64,000 bases of DNA from Phosphitispora fastidiosa (GCF_019008365.1 NZ_JAHHUL010000011.1:56955-120954); one strand, 5' to 3'; counted from the stretch's first letter, positions 17,041 to 26,049 are shown. Made by a program: numbers and translations. Notes: generated from the letters alone by a model not told the origin.

Positions 17041-17220
17041 ATAATAACACTTTACATAGGTAGAACTGATATATACCCAACTCTATTATTATCGTTGTAA
17101 TTATAAAAAGCACTCACTTTTTGTTAAATGGGTGATTTTTGAGGGTGAACAGTCAAAACTGAGGGTGAATGGCAATATACAGGATTAAGCGGTATGCTGG
17201 ACCGCGTTGAGTTTAAAAGG

Positions 17221-17248
17221 GCCGCGCCATGAATGGTCATGACGCGGC
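17221..17248 (-). terminator. Terminator of the OxlT-like gene
   Basis: GCCGCG and CGCGGC pair across a loop that itself contains ATGA/TCAT. On the minus strand the hairpin is followed by CCCTTTT, directly after the stop at 17260. Confidence 0.75.
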
Positions 17249-17259
17249 ATCAAAGGAGT

Positions 17260-18528
17260 TTATTCCTTGTTTAACGGGTTTACTGTAGACGGGATAGCCT
17301 GTTTGACAACTATTGTTTTCGGCGCCTTGGTGACAAAGGTCAGCCCGGATGCAAACAGGCAGAGGATGGCGGCCACTCCAAAAGCCATACTATAGCTGGC
17401 GGTAAGGTCAACTATTTTGCCTGCGACCATGCCGCCGAAGACTCCGCCGACTCCCCAGGCGGTAAATACCAGGCCGTAGTTAACTCCCATGTTTTTGGTG
17501 CCGAAATAGTCGGCTGTTGCTGAAGGGAACAGGGATAAGTTGGCGCCATAATTAAATCCTACTGCGGCTGCACCGGCAATCAGCAGAGCCGCTGTGGAGA
17601 ACCGGGAGAACAGCATCAGTACTATCGCCTGTGAAATAAACACCAGCAGCATGGTCTTGGTACGGCCCAGTTTATCTGATACCAGGCCTGCAATTATCCG
17701 ACCGCCGGCATTGCCTATGGCCAAGATTGCGACCAAAATGAAGCCTAATTCGACTCCGGGCAGCTGCATTGTCGAAATCTTGGCCATGTGACCGATAATC
17801 ATCAGACCGGCAAAAGAAGCGAATGCATACATCAGCCAAAGGAGATAAAACTGAGGGGTTCTAAGCATTTCATGCCATTCGTATTCATATTTATCTGAGG
17901 CACTTTTTCCGGATGCCGCCGGTTTGGGCATATTAGCGGGAACATACCCTGCCGGGGGATTTTTCAGAAACTGGGACAGCAGCACAATGCCGATAAAGAA
18001 CGCTATCCCTAGTGTCATAAAGGTCTTGCTAATGCCCATTGATTTCAGTAAATGGTTAGTCAATGGTGAGATGTAAACTGAAGCCAGGCCGAAACCTGCA
18101 ACAACCAAACCGGTGATCATTCCTTTTTTATGAGGCGGGAACCATTTGACTGCCGGAGGGGTGGCTGATGCATATCCCAGCCCCATCCCTGAGCCTACCA
18201 GCAGTCCGAAACCGATAACCATCGGGAGAATACTTAATTCAGAAGCAAAACTTGAGATGATAAGCCCGGCGCCTGCACAGATACCGCCGAGGGTGGCTAC
18301 TATCCGGGGGCCCACTTTATCCTGGGCCCTGCCGGCCAATACCATTACTATTGCGAACACGCCGCAGGCGACAGCGTAAGGGAGTGATGCCTTAGAAGCC
18401 GTCCAGCCCCAGTCTTTGGTAAGGGCCTTGGCGATGACACTCCACGAATAAAGAACTCCAAGTCCAAGGTTAATGCCTGTTCCGGCGAAGGTGACAATCC
18501 ATCCTCTAAGAGAACTCTGGCTACTCAC
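17260..18528 (-). CDS. MFS transporter, OxlT (oxalate/formate antiporter-like) family
   Basis: This 422-residue major facilitator has 12 predicted segments. The N-terminal half has YSWSVIAKALTKDWGW and the family-like GLGLGYASATPPAVKWFPPH (as GSGMGLGYA); the loop after helix 2 has GRAQDKVGPR. OxlT-like proteins exchange organic anions such as oxalate, formate or other monocarboxylates; the actual substrate is not readable. The start is GTG 18528 with CACCTCC complement (GGAGGTG) 8 nt upstream on the minus strand. It has its own terminator, so it is monocistronic apart from any read-through into the downstream pair. Confidence 0.85.
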   Translation of the reverse strand: MSSQSSLRGWIVTFAGTGINLGLGVLYSWSVIAKALTKDWGWTASKASLPYAVACGVFAIVMVLAGRAQDKVGPRIVATLGGICAGAGLIISSFASELSILPMVIGFGLLVGSGMGLGYASATPPAVKWFPPHKKGMITGLVVAGFGLASVYISPLTNHLLKSMGISKTFMTLGIAFFIGIVLLSQFLKNPPAGYVPANMPKPAASGKSASDKYEYEWHEMLRTPQFYLLWLMYAFASFAGLMIIGHMAKISTMQLPGVELGFILVAILAIGNAGGRIIAGLVSDKLGRTKTMLLVFISQAIVLMLFSRFSTAALLIAGAAAVGFNYGANLSLFPSATADYFGTKNMGVNYGLVFTAWGVGGVFGGMVAGKIVDLTASYSMAFGVAAILCLFASGLTFVTKAPKTIVVKQAIPSTVNPLNKE

Positions 18529-18576
18529 AAAAAAACACCTCCAAATAAATTTTATAATAATGCCGTGATAATGCAG

Positions 18577-18609
18577 TAATTATGAAGTAATTATGAAGTA
18601 ATTATGAAG
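18577..18609. repeat. Three tandem copies of an 11-bp repeat
   Basis: The unit TAATTATGAAG occurs three times head to tail (18577-18609), with a partial fourth TAATG. It lies just upstream of the OxlT-like gene in its promoter region and may reflect slippage or a multi-site operator. Confidence 0.85.
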
Positions 18610-18686
18610 TAATGCAACAAGCATACGGCAATACTCAAATCATTGGAATCCCCTCCGTTCCCCAAAGAATTTACGGTAAAATAAAA

Positions 18687-18714
18687 GGAGGCTGTTACAT
18701 TTGTAACAGCCTCC
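18687..18714. terminator. Perfect 13-bp hairpin in the gap before ywiB
   Basis: GGAGGCTGTTACA (18687-18699) and TGTAACAGCCTCC (18702-18714) pair perfectly over a 2-nt loop. GACAGCCTCCGG follows as a third half-copy. There is no U-run, so it could be a protein site or an RNA structure rather than a terminator. The rest of this 578-nt gap (18529-19106) holds no supported gene. Confidence 0.5.
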
Positions 18715-18792
18715 GGGCTGACAGCCTCCGGACTTAAGGTTATTTCCGTTATATTTTCTAATTATATTTACTAAAATAAGGCCAAAAGCAGA

Positions 18793-18815
18793 AGACCGGC
18801 AGTACCTGCCGGTCT
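18793..18815 (-). terminator. Hairpin in the gap before ywiB, possible minus-strand terminator
   Basis: AGACCGGCAG and CTGCCGGTCT pair over 3 nt. On the minus strand it is followed by TCTGCTTTTGG, a weak U-tract. No minus-strand gene lies upstream that it would serve. Confidence 0.45.
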
Positions 18816-19106
18816 CGGGGCTCTAGGCCTCTGGACTTGATTCCATTTTAGTTTATTTTGCCTGACTTTGCACTGGTTTCAACGTTAATAGCTGCATTTT
18901 CATTGTCAATGGTCAATAGGGGTGTCTTAGCGGTGTTGGGGGTCAAAATCCTTATGGAACGAACGGTTAACTGCAAATTAGTGGAGGATTTCACAGGGCG
19001 AATGGCGGATAAATGGGAGGGTGGCGTTTTCTTAAGCAAAAATGGTGTGTAGTATCAGGTTTTTTCTGGTATAATATTGAAATAAGCCCATGAAAGGCTG
19101 TGAACC

Positions 19107-19529
19107 ATGAGCAAATCTGTGATAATATCCGTAACCGGTACGCAGACTAATGAGTTCGGTGAGGTTGACGTTCAGGAACTGGTGACAACAGGGGTCTATT
19201 ATGAAAAGAAGGGCACCTACTTCATCATTTACAGTGAGTCTGAAATTACGGGAATGCCTGGCACGACTACATCTGTTAAGGCCGAACCCCAGCGGGTAAC
19301 TTTAAATAGGATGGGAGAATCTCAGCACAAACAGGTTTTTGAGACAGGCATGCGCAACCGGGGCAATTACATTACCCCTTATGGAATGATGTATATGGCT
19401 GTTATCCCTTCAAAGGTAGATGTTATCTTGACAGATAGCGGAGGCAGTATTAATCTGGAATATGAACTGGAAGTTGAAAATCAAAAGATTAGTGATAACA
19501 AGTTGTCACTGACTGTGAGGGAGGCATAA
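19107..19529 (+). CDS. ywiB: DUF1934 beta-barrel protein (YwiB family)
   Basis: This 140-residue lipocalin-like protein of the DUF1934/YwiB family is recognised from the VTGTQTNEFGEVDVQELVTTG opening and YYEKKGTYFIIYSES. The gene is immediately upstream of argS, as in Bacillus. Its function is unknown. TATAAT at 19072 suggests a promoter just upstream, but no good -35 box accompanies it. It ends one base before the argS start, so the two are co-translated. Confidence 0.85.
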   Translation: MSKSVIISVTGTQTNEFGEVDVQELVTTGVYYEKKGTYFIIYSESEITGMPGTTTSVKAEPQRVTLNRMGESQHKQVFETGMRNRGNYITPYGMMYMAVIPSKVDVILTDSGGSINLEYELEVENQKISDNKLSLTVREA

Positions 19530-19530
19530 A

Positions 19531-21216
19531 ATGCAATCTGTCCTGGAAAACGTTAAAAATAATATTGTTAAAGCAATTGAACAGGCGGCTCAAAAGGCCA
19601 AGGATGAGGGAAAGCTTGGTTTCGATGCCCTGCCTGCTTTTGTTTTGGAGGTCCCGCGGGAGAAGGAGCACGGGGATTTTGCCACAAATATAGCCATGCT
19701 GCTGACCCGTCAGGCAAGGATGGCGCCGAGGCAGATAGCTGAGACTATTGCAGAGGGCATAAATACAGAAAGCGCCCGGATTGCCCGGATTGAAATTGCC
19801 GGTCCCGGGTTTATTAACTTTTTCCTGGAAAGCACCTGGGTTTATGATGTTCTGCCACAGGTTGAAAAAGAAGGGGAGCTTTATGGCGACAGCGCGACAG
19901 GGCAGGGGAAAAAGGTCCAGGTAGAATTCGTCAGCGCCAATCCCACCGGTTTATTACATATGGGAAATGCCCGGGGGGCCGCCCTTGGGGATACGATGGC
20001 AGCCCTTATGCAGGCAGCTGGATTTGAGGTATCCAGGGAGTTCTATATTAATGATGCCGGAAACCAGATAGAGAACTTTGGGAAATCCCTTGAGGCAAGG
20101 TATCTGCAGCTTCTTGAAAGGGATGTGCCTTTCCCTAAAGACGGCTACCATGGGGCTGATATAATTGATACGGTGAAGGGAATTATTGAAAAACATGGTG
20201 ACCGGTATCTTGATATGGAGTCTACCCTGAGAAAAGAGTTTTTTATCAAATATGCCCTTGACGAAAAGATCAGGGCCATAAAAAAGACCCTTAGTCAATT
20301 TGGGGTGGAATACGATGTCTGGTTCAGTGAACAGTCGCTCCATGAATCCGGCGCTATTGACGGCATCCTGGACCAACTCCGGGAAAAGGGCTTTCTGTAT
20401 GAGAGCGAAGGCGCCCTCTGGCTGAAAACCACCGAGTTTGGTGATGAAAAAGATGAGGTTCTGGTGAGGAGTAATGGTATACCCACATATTTCGCCGCAG
20501 ATATCGCTTATCACAAAAACAAATTTGACAGGGGTTTTGAGTGGGTCATAAATATCTGGGGGGCAGACCATCATGGGCACGTAAAGAGGCTGAAAGGCGC
20601 AATGCAAGCCCTGGGATACAATCCGGACAGCCTTGACATTGTTCTGATGCAGTTGGTCCGCCTGTTTAAGGGTGGGGATATAATCAGGATGTCAAAGCGT
20701 TCCGGAGAATTTATCACCCTTGATGACCTGATGTCAGATGTAGGCATAGATGCTGCGCGGTACTTTTTTGTAATGAGAAGTTCGGACAGCCATCTGGATT
20801 TTGATATGGACCTGGCTAAATCCCAGTCAACGGAAAACCCGGTATATTATATCCAATATGCCCATGCCAGAATATGCAGTATTCTGCGCCAGTTGGAAGA
20901 CCGGGGTGAGACTGTGCCGCTGGCAGAGGAATGTAATTTCAGACTTCTTCAGGAGCAGGCTGAGCTTGACCTGATGAGAAAGCTGGCTGATTTCCCCATG
21001 GAGATTTCGGAAGCTGCGGTAAACCTTGAACCTCATCGGATCGCCAGATATGCCCATGAGCTGGCCGGTCTGTTCCATAGTTTTTACAACAGCCACAGGG
21101 TGATGGTAGAAGACGTGGAACTGCAAAAAGCGCGTCTGGTATTGGTAAAATCAGTACAGACGGTTGTCAGAAGAGCTCTGGGTTTGATAGGGGTGACCGC
21201 TCCGGAATCTATGTAG
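19531..21216 (+). CDS. argS: Arginyl-tRNA synthetase
   Basis: This 561-residue class I synthetase charges tRNA-Arg. It has the HIGH-type motif LLHMGNARGAALGD (about residue 142) and a KMSKS-like MSKRSGEFITLDDL. The N-terminal Add1 domain and the C-terminal anticodon-binding domain (VYYIQYAHARICSILRQL) are present. Length and motifs are normal. It sits between ywiB and rpoE, the Bacillus order. Confidence 0.97.
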   Translation: MQSVLENVKNNIVKAIEQAAQKAKDEGKLGFDALPAFVLEVPREKEHGDFATNIAMLLTRQARMAPRQIAETIAEGINTESARIARIEIAGPGFINFFLESTWVYDVLPQVEKEGELYGDSATGQGKKVQVEFVSANPTGLLHMGNARGAALGDTMAALMQAAGFEVSREFYINDAGNQIENFGKSLEARYLQLLERDVPFPKDGYHGADIIDTVKGIIEKHGDRYLDMESTLRKEFFIKYALDEKIRAIKKTLSQFGVEYDVWFSEQSLHESGAIDGILDQLREKGFLYESEGALWLKTTEFGDEKDEVLVRSNGIPTYFAADIAYHKNKFDRGFEWVINIWGADHHGHVKRLKGAMQALGYNPDSLDIVLMQLVRLFKGGDIIRMSKRSGEFITLDDLMSDVGIDAARYFFVMRSSDSHLDFDMDLAKSQSTENPVYYIQYAHARICSILRQLEDRGETVPLAEECNFRLLQEQAELDLMRKLADFPMEISEAAVNLEPHRIARYAHELAGLFHSFYNSHRVMVEDVELQKARLVLVKSVQTVVRRALGLIGVTAPESM

Positions 21217-21361
21217 ATTGCCCAAGCCGGGTAGAAGATTAGACAAAATAAGACAAATTTTTTCAGTTTATTGCAGGAAAGTTATCCCATAAAGTCGAAT
21301 AGTCATGTTGAGCTACATTAGGTATTTGTCTGCCAAATATCCTTTGGGGAAGGTGAAGTCA

Positions 21362-21655
21362 ATGCCTGGGTTCAACATGGAGCAGTACAGCCCCTATATG
21401 TCAGAAGCTGATTTGGCTCATGCAATTCTTAAGGCTGCGGGGGCCCCTTTGTATTTCAGGGACTTATTGGAACAAGTGATGGCCATCAAACCTGTTTCCG
21501 GCAGGGACAGGGAACATATTATGGCCGGCATCCATACTGATTTAAACCTTGACGGGAGATTTATTCATGTCGGCAAAGGGGTATGGGGTTTAAGGGAATG
21601 GATGCATGACAGGAAAGCATTTCAATATGAGCATGATGAGGAACTGGACAATTAA
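21362..21655 (+). CDS. rpoE: RNA polymerase delta subunit-like HARE-HTH protein, short form
   Basis: This 97-residue protein matches the N-terminal domain of RpoE (FRDLLEQVMAI, HTDLNLDGRFIHVGKGVWGLREW). Bacillus delta has a second, disordered, highly acidic half of about 80 residues; here only a short tail (YEHDEELDN) remains. ATG 21362 follows GGGGAAGGTGA; the frame extends upstream without a better site. The gene lies between argS and pyrG as in Bacillus. The loss of the acidic tail suggests a different or reduced effect on RNA release from polymerase. Confidence 0.85.
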   Translation: MPGFNMEQYSPYMSEADLAHAILKAAGAPLYFRDLLEQVMAIKPVSGRDREHIMAGIHTDLNLDGRFIHVGKGVWGLREWMHDRKAFQYEHDEELDN

Positions 21656-21683
21656 TTGCGTGGTCAGACCACGCAATTTTTTA
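21655..21683 (+). terminator. Terminator after rpoE
   Basis: ATTGCGTGGT CAG ACCACGCAAT is followed by TTTTTT, starting at the rpoE stop codon. Confidence 0.92.
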
Positions 21684-21697
21684 GTAGCCTTACAGCC

Positions 21698-21727
21698 TTG
21701 ACAGCATACCCTGACAGGGGATAGAAT
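21698..21727 (+). promoter_or_regulatory. SigmaA-type promoter of pyrG
   Basis: TTGACA (21698-21703) and TAGAAT (21722-21727) are 18 nt apart. No leader terminator lies between this promoter and the pyrG ATG, so the reiterative-G attenuation known for Bacillus pyrG does not seem to be present. Confidence 0.7.
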
Positions 21728-21788
21728 GTTGTAGGTACTTTTATGTCGAAATCGTTATCAAATTTATTTTATAGACAGGAGGAGCATT

Positions 21789-23408
21789 ATGGCCAAGTTT
21801 ATTTTTGTGACCGGAGGTGTTGTCTCATCACTGGGAAAAGGCATTACCGCTGCTTCTTTGGGCTGCATCCTGAAAAACAGGGGTCTTAAAGTTGCCATTC
21901 AAAAATTCGACCCGTATATTAATGTAGACCCCGGAACTATGAGCCCTTATCAGCATGGAGAAGTTTTTGTCACCGATGACGGCGCTGAGACTGACCTGGA
22001 CCTGGGTCATTATGAAAGGTTTATAGATATTAACCTCAGCAAGAGCAGTAATGTCACTACAGGCAAGATATACTGGTCAATTATCTCAAAGGAACGTAAA
22101 GGAGATTTCCTTGGAGGCACCGTTCAGGTAATTCCGCATGTCACCAATGAAATCAAGGATAGAATCCTCAGGGTGAGCAAAGAGAGCAAACCGGATGTTG
22201 TAATCACTGAAATCGGAGGTACTGTGGGGGATATTGAGTCCCTTCCCTTCCTTGAAGCCATCAGGCAGATGAAAAGCGATATTGGCCGCGAAAATGTAAT
22301 GTATATCCATGTTACTCTGGTTCCTTACCTTAAAGTTTCTGAAGAACTGAAAACCAAGCCTACACAGCACAGTGTCAAGGAACTCAGGAGCATCGGTATC
22401 CAGCCTGATGTTATCGTCACCCGTTCCGAAAAACCCCTTTCAAAAGAAATGGAAGAGAAAATTGGCCTTTTTTGTGATATTGACAAGGATGCAGTTATCC
22501 AGGCAGTGGATGCGCCCACAATATACGAAGTTCCACTTATGATGAAGGAAGAGGGTCTTGATGATATTGTAATTGAGCGCCTCGGTCTTAAGTGCCAGGA
22601 TGTGGATATGACAGAGTGGGTTGAGATAGTGGACAAGATTAAAAACCCTAAATATAAAACCACCATTGCTATTGTAGGCAAATATGTCGAACTTCCTGAT
22701 GCCTACATGAGTGTGGCGGAGTCTTTGCGCCATGCGGGGCTGTTTCATGAATCAGCCATTGAAATCAGGTGGGTAAATGCTGTTGAGCTTGAAAAAGGTG
22801 ACGATATTGTCCGGGAACGCCTGGATGGTGTAGATGGTATCCTGGTACCGGGCGGTTTTGGAGACAGAGGAATCGAGGGTAAAATTAAGGCAACAACTTA
22901 TGCCAGGGAAAATAAGATTCCTTATCTGGGCATCTGTCTGGGAATGCAGTGTGCGGTTATAGAGTTTGCCCGGCATATTGGTCTTAAAAAGGCCAACAGT
23001 TCTGAGTTTGATCCGCAGACCCCATATCCTGTAATTGACCTGCTCCCGGAGCAAAAGGATATTGAAGATAAGGGAGGCACCATGAGGCTGGGTCTTTACC
23101 CGTGCAAACTGCCTGAAGGGACCCTGGCGAATGATGCATATAAGGAAGATTTGGTCTATGAACGGCACCGGCACCGGTTTGAGTTTAATAATGAATACCG
23201 TGAACAATTAACAGCCAGAGGCATGAAGGTTTCCGGAACATCGCCCAATGACCGGCTGGTGGAAATCATAGAAATGTCTGACCATCCATGGTTCGTAGGG
23301 ACACAGTTCCATCCTGAGTTTAAGTCCCGTCCCAACCGCCCCCACCCGCTCTTTAGAGATTTTGTCGGCATGGCGCACAGATACGGAAAACAGAAAACGA
23401 ATGACTGA
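21789..23408 (+). CDS. pyrG: CTP synthase
   Basis: This 539-residue enzyme aminates UTP to CTP with glutamine. The synthase domain begins [20 protein letters not shown]. The class I glutamine amidotransferase domain has the nucleophile in [16 protein letters not shown] and the catalytic HPE in [13 protein letters not shown]. Length and motifs are standard. AGGAGG precedes the ATG by 5 nt. Confidence 0.98.
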   Translation: MAKFIFVTGGVVSSLGKGITAASLGCILKNRGLKVAIQKFDPYINVDPGTMSPYQHGEVFVTDDGAETDLDLGHYERFIDINLSKSSNVTTGKIYWSIISKERKGDFLGGTVQVIPHVTNEIKDRILRVSKESKPDVVITEIGGTVGDIESLPFLEAIRQMKSDIGRENVMYIHVTLVPYLKVSEELKTKPTQHSVKELRSIGIQPDVIVTRSEKPLSKEMEEKIGLFCDIDKDAVIQAVDAPTIYEVPLMMKEEGLDDIVIERLGLKCQDVDMTEWVEIVDKIKNPKYKTTIAIVGKYVELPDAYMSVAESLRHAGLFHESAIEIRWVNAVELEKGDDIVRERLDGVDGILVPGGFGDRGIEGKIKATTYARENKIPYLGICLGMQCAVIEFARHIGLKKANSSEFDPQTPYPVIDLLPEQKDIEDKGGTMRLGLYPCKLPEGTLANDAYKEDLVYERHRHRFEFNNEYREQLTARGMKVSGTSPNDRLVEIIEMSDHPWFVGTQFHPEFKSRPNRPHPLFRDFVGMAHRYGKQKTND

Positions 23409-23417
23409 TATGTACAC

Positions 23418-23446
23418 AAGGCTGTTGTAAATATTACCACAGCCTC
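23418..23446 (+). terminator. Terminator after pyrG
   Basis: AAGGCTGT and ACAGCCTC pair around an AT-rich loop, followed by TTTGTTG. Confidence 0.75.
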
Positions 23447-23510
23447 TTTGTTGTATAAACGAAAACCACCTGCTTTGCAGGTGGTTCCAAAAAGCTTTAG
23501 CTATGAGTAG

Positions 23511-23578
23511 AAAAATCTACCTCCGTTTGATAGAATGGTGCAGGTTCGCCAACCGCACTGTAGCAAAGGAGGTAGATA
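23511..23578 (+). promoter_or_regulatory. RBS-sequestering stem in the IS200 leader
   Basis: ATCTACCTCCG (23515-23525) pairs with AAGGAGGTAGAT (23566-23578), burying the Shine-Dalgarno sequence of tnpA. The loop segment GGTTCGCCAACCGCAC (23543-23558) is nearly complementary to 24088-24105 in the 3' region of the element. Both features would restrain transposase synthesis, as described for other IS200 leaders. Confidence 0.75.
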
Positions 23579-23583
23579 TCCAA

Positions 23584-24060
23584 ATGGATACTGAAAGTCT
23601 AGCACACACCCAATGGAATTGCAAATATCACATAGTATTTGCTCCGAAATATAGAAGACGGGAGATATACGACAAAATCAAGAGCGATATCGGAAAAATA
23701 TTAAGGACATTGTGTAACTACAAGAAGGTAGAAATACTTGAGGCGAACGCTTGCCCAGACCACATACACATGCTTGTATCGATACCACCAAAACTAAGTG
23801 TATCAAGCTTCATGGGATATTTGAAAGGCAAGAGTTCGTTGATGATATTCGATAGGCACGCTAACCTGAAATACAAATACGGCAACAGGCATTTTTGGTG
23901 TCGGGGGTATTATGTGGATACAGTTGGTCGGAATAAGAAGGCGATAGAACAGTATATCAAAAAACAATTGCAGGAGGATATTGCTGCCGACCAAATGACT
24001 CTAAAGGAGTATATGGACCCGTTTACGGGTGAGCCAGTACAAAAGAGCAAGAAAAAATAG
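23584..24060 (+). CDS. tnpA: IS200-type REP/HUH transposase TnpA
   Basis: This 158-residue Y1 transposase has the HUH motif in PDHIHMLVSIPP and the nucleophilic Tyr in WCRGYYVDTVG. It cleaves and joins single-stranded DNA at hairpin-marked ends. It appears intact. ATG 23584 is 10 nt after AAGGAGGT; the frame extends upstream through the leader hairpin, which is not translated in the family. Confidence 0.95.
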   Translation: MDTESLAHTQWNCKYHIVFAPKYRRREIYDKIKSDIGKILRTLCNYKKVEILEANACPDHIHMLVSIPPKLSVSSFMGYLKGKSSLMIFDRHANLKYKYGNRHFWCRGYYVDTVGRNKKAIEQYIKKQLQEDIAADQMTLKEYMDPFTGEPVQKSKKK

Positions 24061-24061
24061 A

Positions 24062-24105
24062 ACCCCTTTAGGGGTGGTTATGAAAAGGTGCGCGGTTGGC
24101 GGACC
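24062..24105 (+). other. 3' structured tail of the IS200 element
   Basis: ACCCCTTTAGGGGT hairpins at 24062-24075. GTGCGCGGTTGGCGGACC (24088-24105) is complementary to the tnpA leader loop at 23543-23558 with two or three mismatches, so the tail could pair with the leader in the same transcript. Confidence 0.6.
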
Positions 24106-24217
24106 GTTCAGTGAGCCTTTAGGCTCAGCCTAGTAACATGCCCTTATAGGGCTAGAGCAAACCACCCGCTGAGCGGGTGGTCATGATTTTTTTACAGGAA
24201 ACCGGCTGCTTAATCAC

Positions 24218-24260
24218 TGTATTATTTGAAACAATAACTGTGTATTATTTGAAACAATAA
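24218..24260 (+). repeat. Direct repeat upstream of sppA
   Basis: TGTATTATTTGAAACAATAA occurs at 24218-24237 and again at 24241-24260. Each copy contains TTATT...AATAA dyad symmetry. The repeat lies between the IS200 end and sppA, where a promoter and operator would be expected. Confidence 0.85.
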
Positions 24261-24305
24261 TGGTATTAGAAATAACCTTTGGAAATAACTATAGTGGTAG
24301 AAAAA

Positions 24306-25256
24306 ATGGGGGTGTTTAATATCAATAAGAGAATTGTAGTGGGGCTGATTGCAGGTATAATTGTTCTGTCCCTGGCTGTAGCTGCGTTATCCGGGCAGGC
24401 AGGAAAGGAAAAGCCTTCCCGGGGAGATGCTATCGGGGTTATCTATGTTGAGGGGGTCATCACAGGCGCCAGGGGAGAAGGCTCTATTTTCGGTGCAGGT
24501 GTGGCTTCGGGTCCTTCTCTGATGGAGCAGTTGCGTGAAGCCGGAGAGGATGACGGCATCAAAGCCGTGCTGCTGAGGATTAACAGCCCCGGCGGCAGCG
24601 CTGCAGCTTCACAGGAGGTCGGCAATGAAATAGATAAACTGCGCCAGCAGGGTAAAATTATTGTTGCATCCATGGGTGATGTTGCGGCATCAGGAGGGTA
24701 CTGGATTGCTGCCAAGGCTGATAAAATAATTGCTGACCCGGCGACTATGACGGGAAGCATCGGGGTAATCATGGAAACCCAGAATATGCAGGAGCTATTT
24801 GATAAAATAGGAATCACACCTGAAACCATAAAGAGCGGCCCTCACAAGGATATGGGTTCCCCCAACCGTCCTCTGACACCTGAAGAACGAGCTATCATGC
24901 AGCAAATGGTTGACGATATTTACCAGCAGTTTGTGGATGTAGTGGCAGAGGGAAGGAAAATGAAACGGGAAAAGGTGCTGGAACTTGCTGACGGACGGAT
25001 ATTTACCGGCCGCCAGGCAAAGGAACAGGGCTTGGTGGATGAGCTGGGGAATTACTATGATGCCATAAAGCTTACCGGTGAACTGGCTGGAATAAAAGGA
25101 GAACCGGTTATTCACGAATTTGGCTCCACGAGTCCCTTTGAAAAGTTTCTGAGCGGCGTTAGTATTCCAAAGAGTCCGGGGAGTGATTTCTTAGGATTGT
25201 CTGCCGGGGAGATTGAGGCATTACGGGAATTGCTAAAAAGCCAGCCGTTATTTTAG
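24306..25256 (+). CDS. sppA: Signal peptide peptidase SppA (S49 family)
   Basis: This 316-residue, membrane-anchored serine protease removes cleaved signal peptides and may act in stress responses. An N-terminal segment (about 8-28) is hydrophobic. The substrate-groove glycine region RINSPGGSAAASQEV and the nucleophile in VAASGGYWIAAKADKI (about residue 127) are present, with the TGSIGVI segment following. Length fits the short Gram-positive form. The start is uncertain: ATG 24306, GTG 24294 and GTG 24312 share the frame and none has a strong site. The next gene follows 41 nt later. Confidence 0.92.
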   Translation: MGVFNINKRIVVGLIAGIIVLSLAVAALSGQAGKEKPSRGDAIGVIYVEGVITGARGEGSIFGAGVASGPSLMEQLREAGEDDGIKAVLLRINSPGGSAAASQEVGNEIDKLRQQGKIIVASMGDVAASGGYWIAAKADKIIADPATMTGSIGVIMETQNMQELFDKIGITPETIKSGPHKDMGSPNRPLTPEERAIMQQMVDDIYQQFVDVVAEGRKMKREKVLELADGRIFTGRQAKEQGLVDELGNYYDAIKLTGELAGIKGEPVIHEFGSTSPFEKFLSGVSIPKSPGSDFLGLSAGEIEALRELLKSQPLF

Positions 25257-25297
25257 CGAAGTTAGCATGTTCAAAACGGTGACGGGGGATGTATTTT

Positions 25298-25987
25298 ATG
25301 AACGATACGAACGATATGAACGATATGAACGATATGAGTGATATGAGTGATCTGCCGCTTGATGACAGCAAAGACCGCCTGGGCTTTGTTGAACTGATAT
25401 ATGGGGTGTTATTTTCTCCGACAGCCACTTTTGCAAAGGTTTCACGGGAAAACCACTTATTTAACGGGTTTGTTATTTTTCTTACCATAACTCTGGTCAG
25501 TTCTGTGGTAAATTACCTCGGGGCCAGGAACTTTTCTGATTTGCCCCCGGAGCTTGCCGGCGCTTTTACAGAGGCTGGCCCGTACATGGGTATTTTAGCC
25601 GTAGTTTTTGCATTTATTGGCTGGTTTGTTCAGGCCGGGATCCTCCAGGTTTTTGCGGAACTTCTGGGGGGTGAGGGGCGTGCCCTTCAAGTACTGACAG
25701 TGCTTGCCCTGGCGGGTATCCCAAAAGCCTTTGCGATACCGTTTCAGGTGTTGGGCCTCTTTATTAGCGGCTCCATGGTGAGTACTTTTCTGAGTGTGGC
25801 TGTTTCCCTGTTGGTAATTACCTGGTTCTTGGTTCTTATGGTTATAGGTCTTCGCGAGGTCCAAGGCTTTTCCACCGGGAGGGCGGCTGCAGTTTTTGTT
25901 CTCCCTCTCGCAGCGCTGGGTTTGGCATTCCTGATTATTGTGCTTTCTCTAGCCGGCTTTTTCATCCCACTAATTAACAGCCTCTAG
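25298..25987 (+). CDS. Yip1-domain integral membrane protein with repeated N-terminus
   Basis: This 229-residue protein has a Yip1-like region of five hydrophobic segments (LIYGVLFSPTATFAKVSREN onward). The cytoplasmic N-terminus is built from repeats of three residues (MND MND MSD MSD), encoded by a 9-bp tandem repeat (AACGATATG-like, 25300-25341). ATG 25298 is 8 nt after GGGGGA. Bacterial Yip1 proteins have no settled function. It probably shares the sppA transcript. Confidence 0.82.
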   Translation: MNDTNDMNDMNDMSDMSDLPLDDSKDRLGFVELIYGVLFSPTATFAKVSRENHLFNGFVIFLTITLVSSVVNYLGARNFSDLPPELAGAFTEAGPYMGILAVVFAFIGWFVQAGILQVFAELLGGEGRALQVLTVLALAGIPKAFAIPFQVLGLFISGSMVSTFLSVAVSLLVITWFLVLMVIGLREVQGFSTGRAAAVFVLPLAALGLAFLIIVLSLAGFFIPLINSL

Positions 25988-26049
25988 CAAATAAGGGTAT
26001 TTTGTAGAATAATAACAGGAAATTGCGATATGTTTATTTGTGCAAAAGA

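Larger units (their letters stand above)
23464..24181 (+). mobile_element. IS200-type insertion sequence (IS200/IS605 family)
   Basis: The element is bounded by two related subterminal hairpins: ACCACCTGC TTT GCAGGTGGT (23465-23485) on the left and ACCACCCGCTGAGCGGGTGGT (24161-24181) on the right. It carries one HUH/Tyr transposase and no TnpB. No flanking direct repeat is expected for this family. It lies between pyrG and sppA. Exact cleavage points a few bases outside the hairpins cannot be fixed from one copy. Confidence 0.88.

Noticed and set aside
18858..19052. 64-codon frame before ywiB
   Set aside because: No ribosome site, no recognisable motif and an open frame on the opposite strand of equal length.
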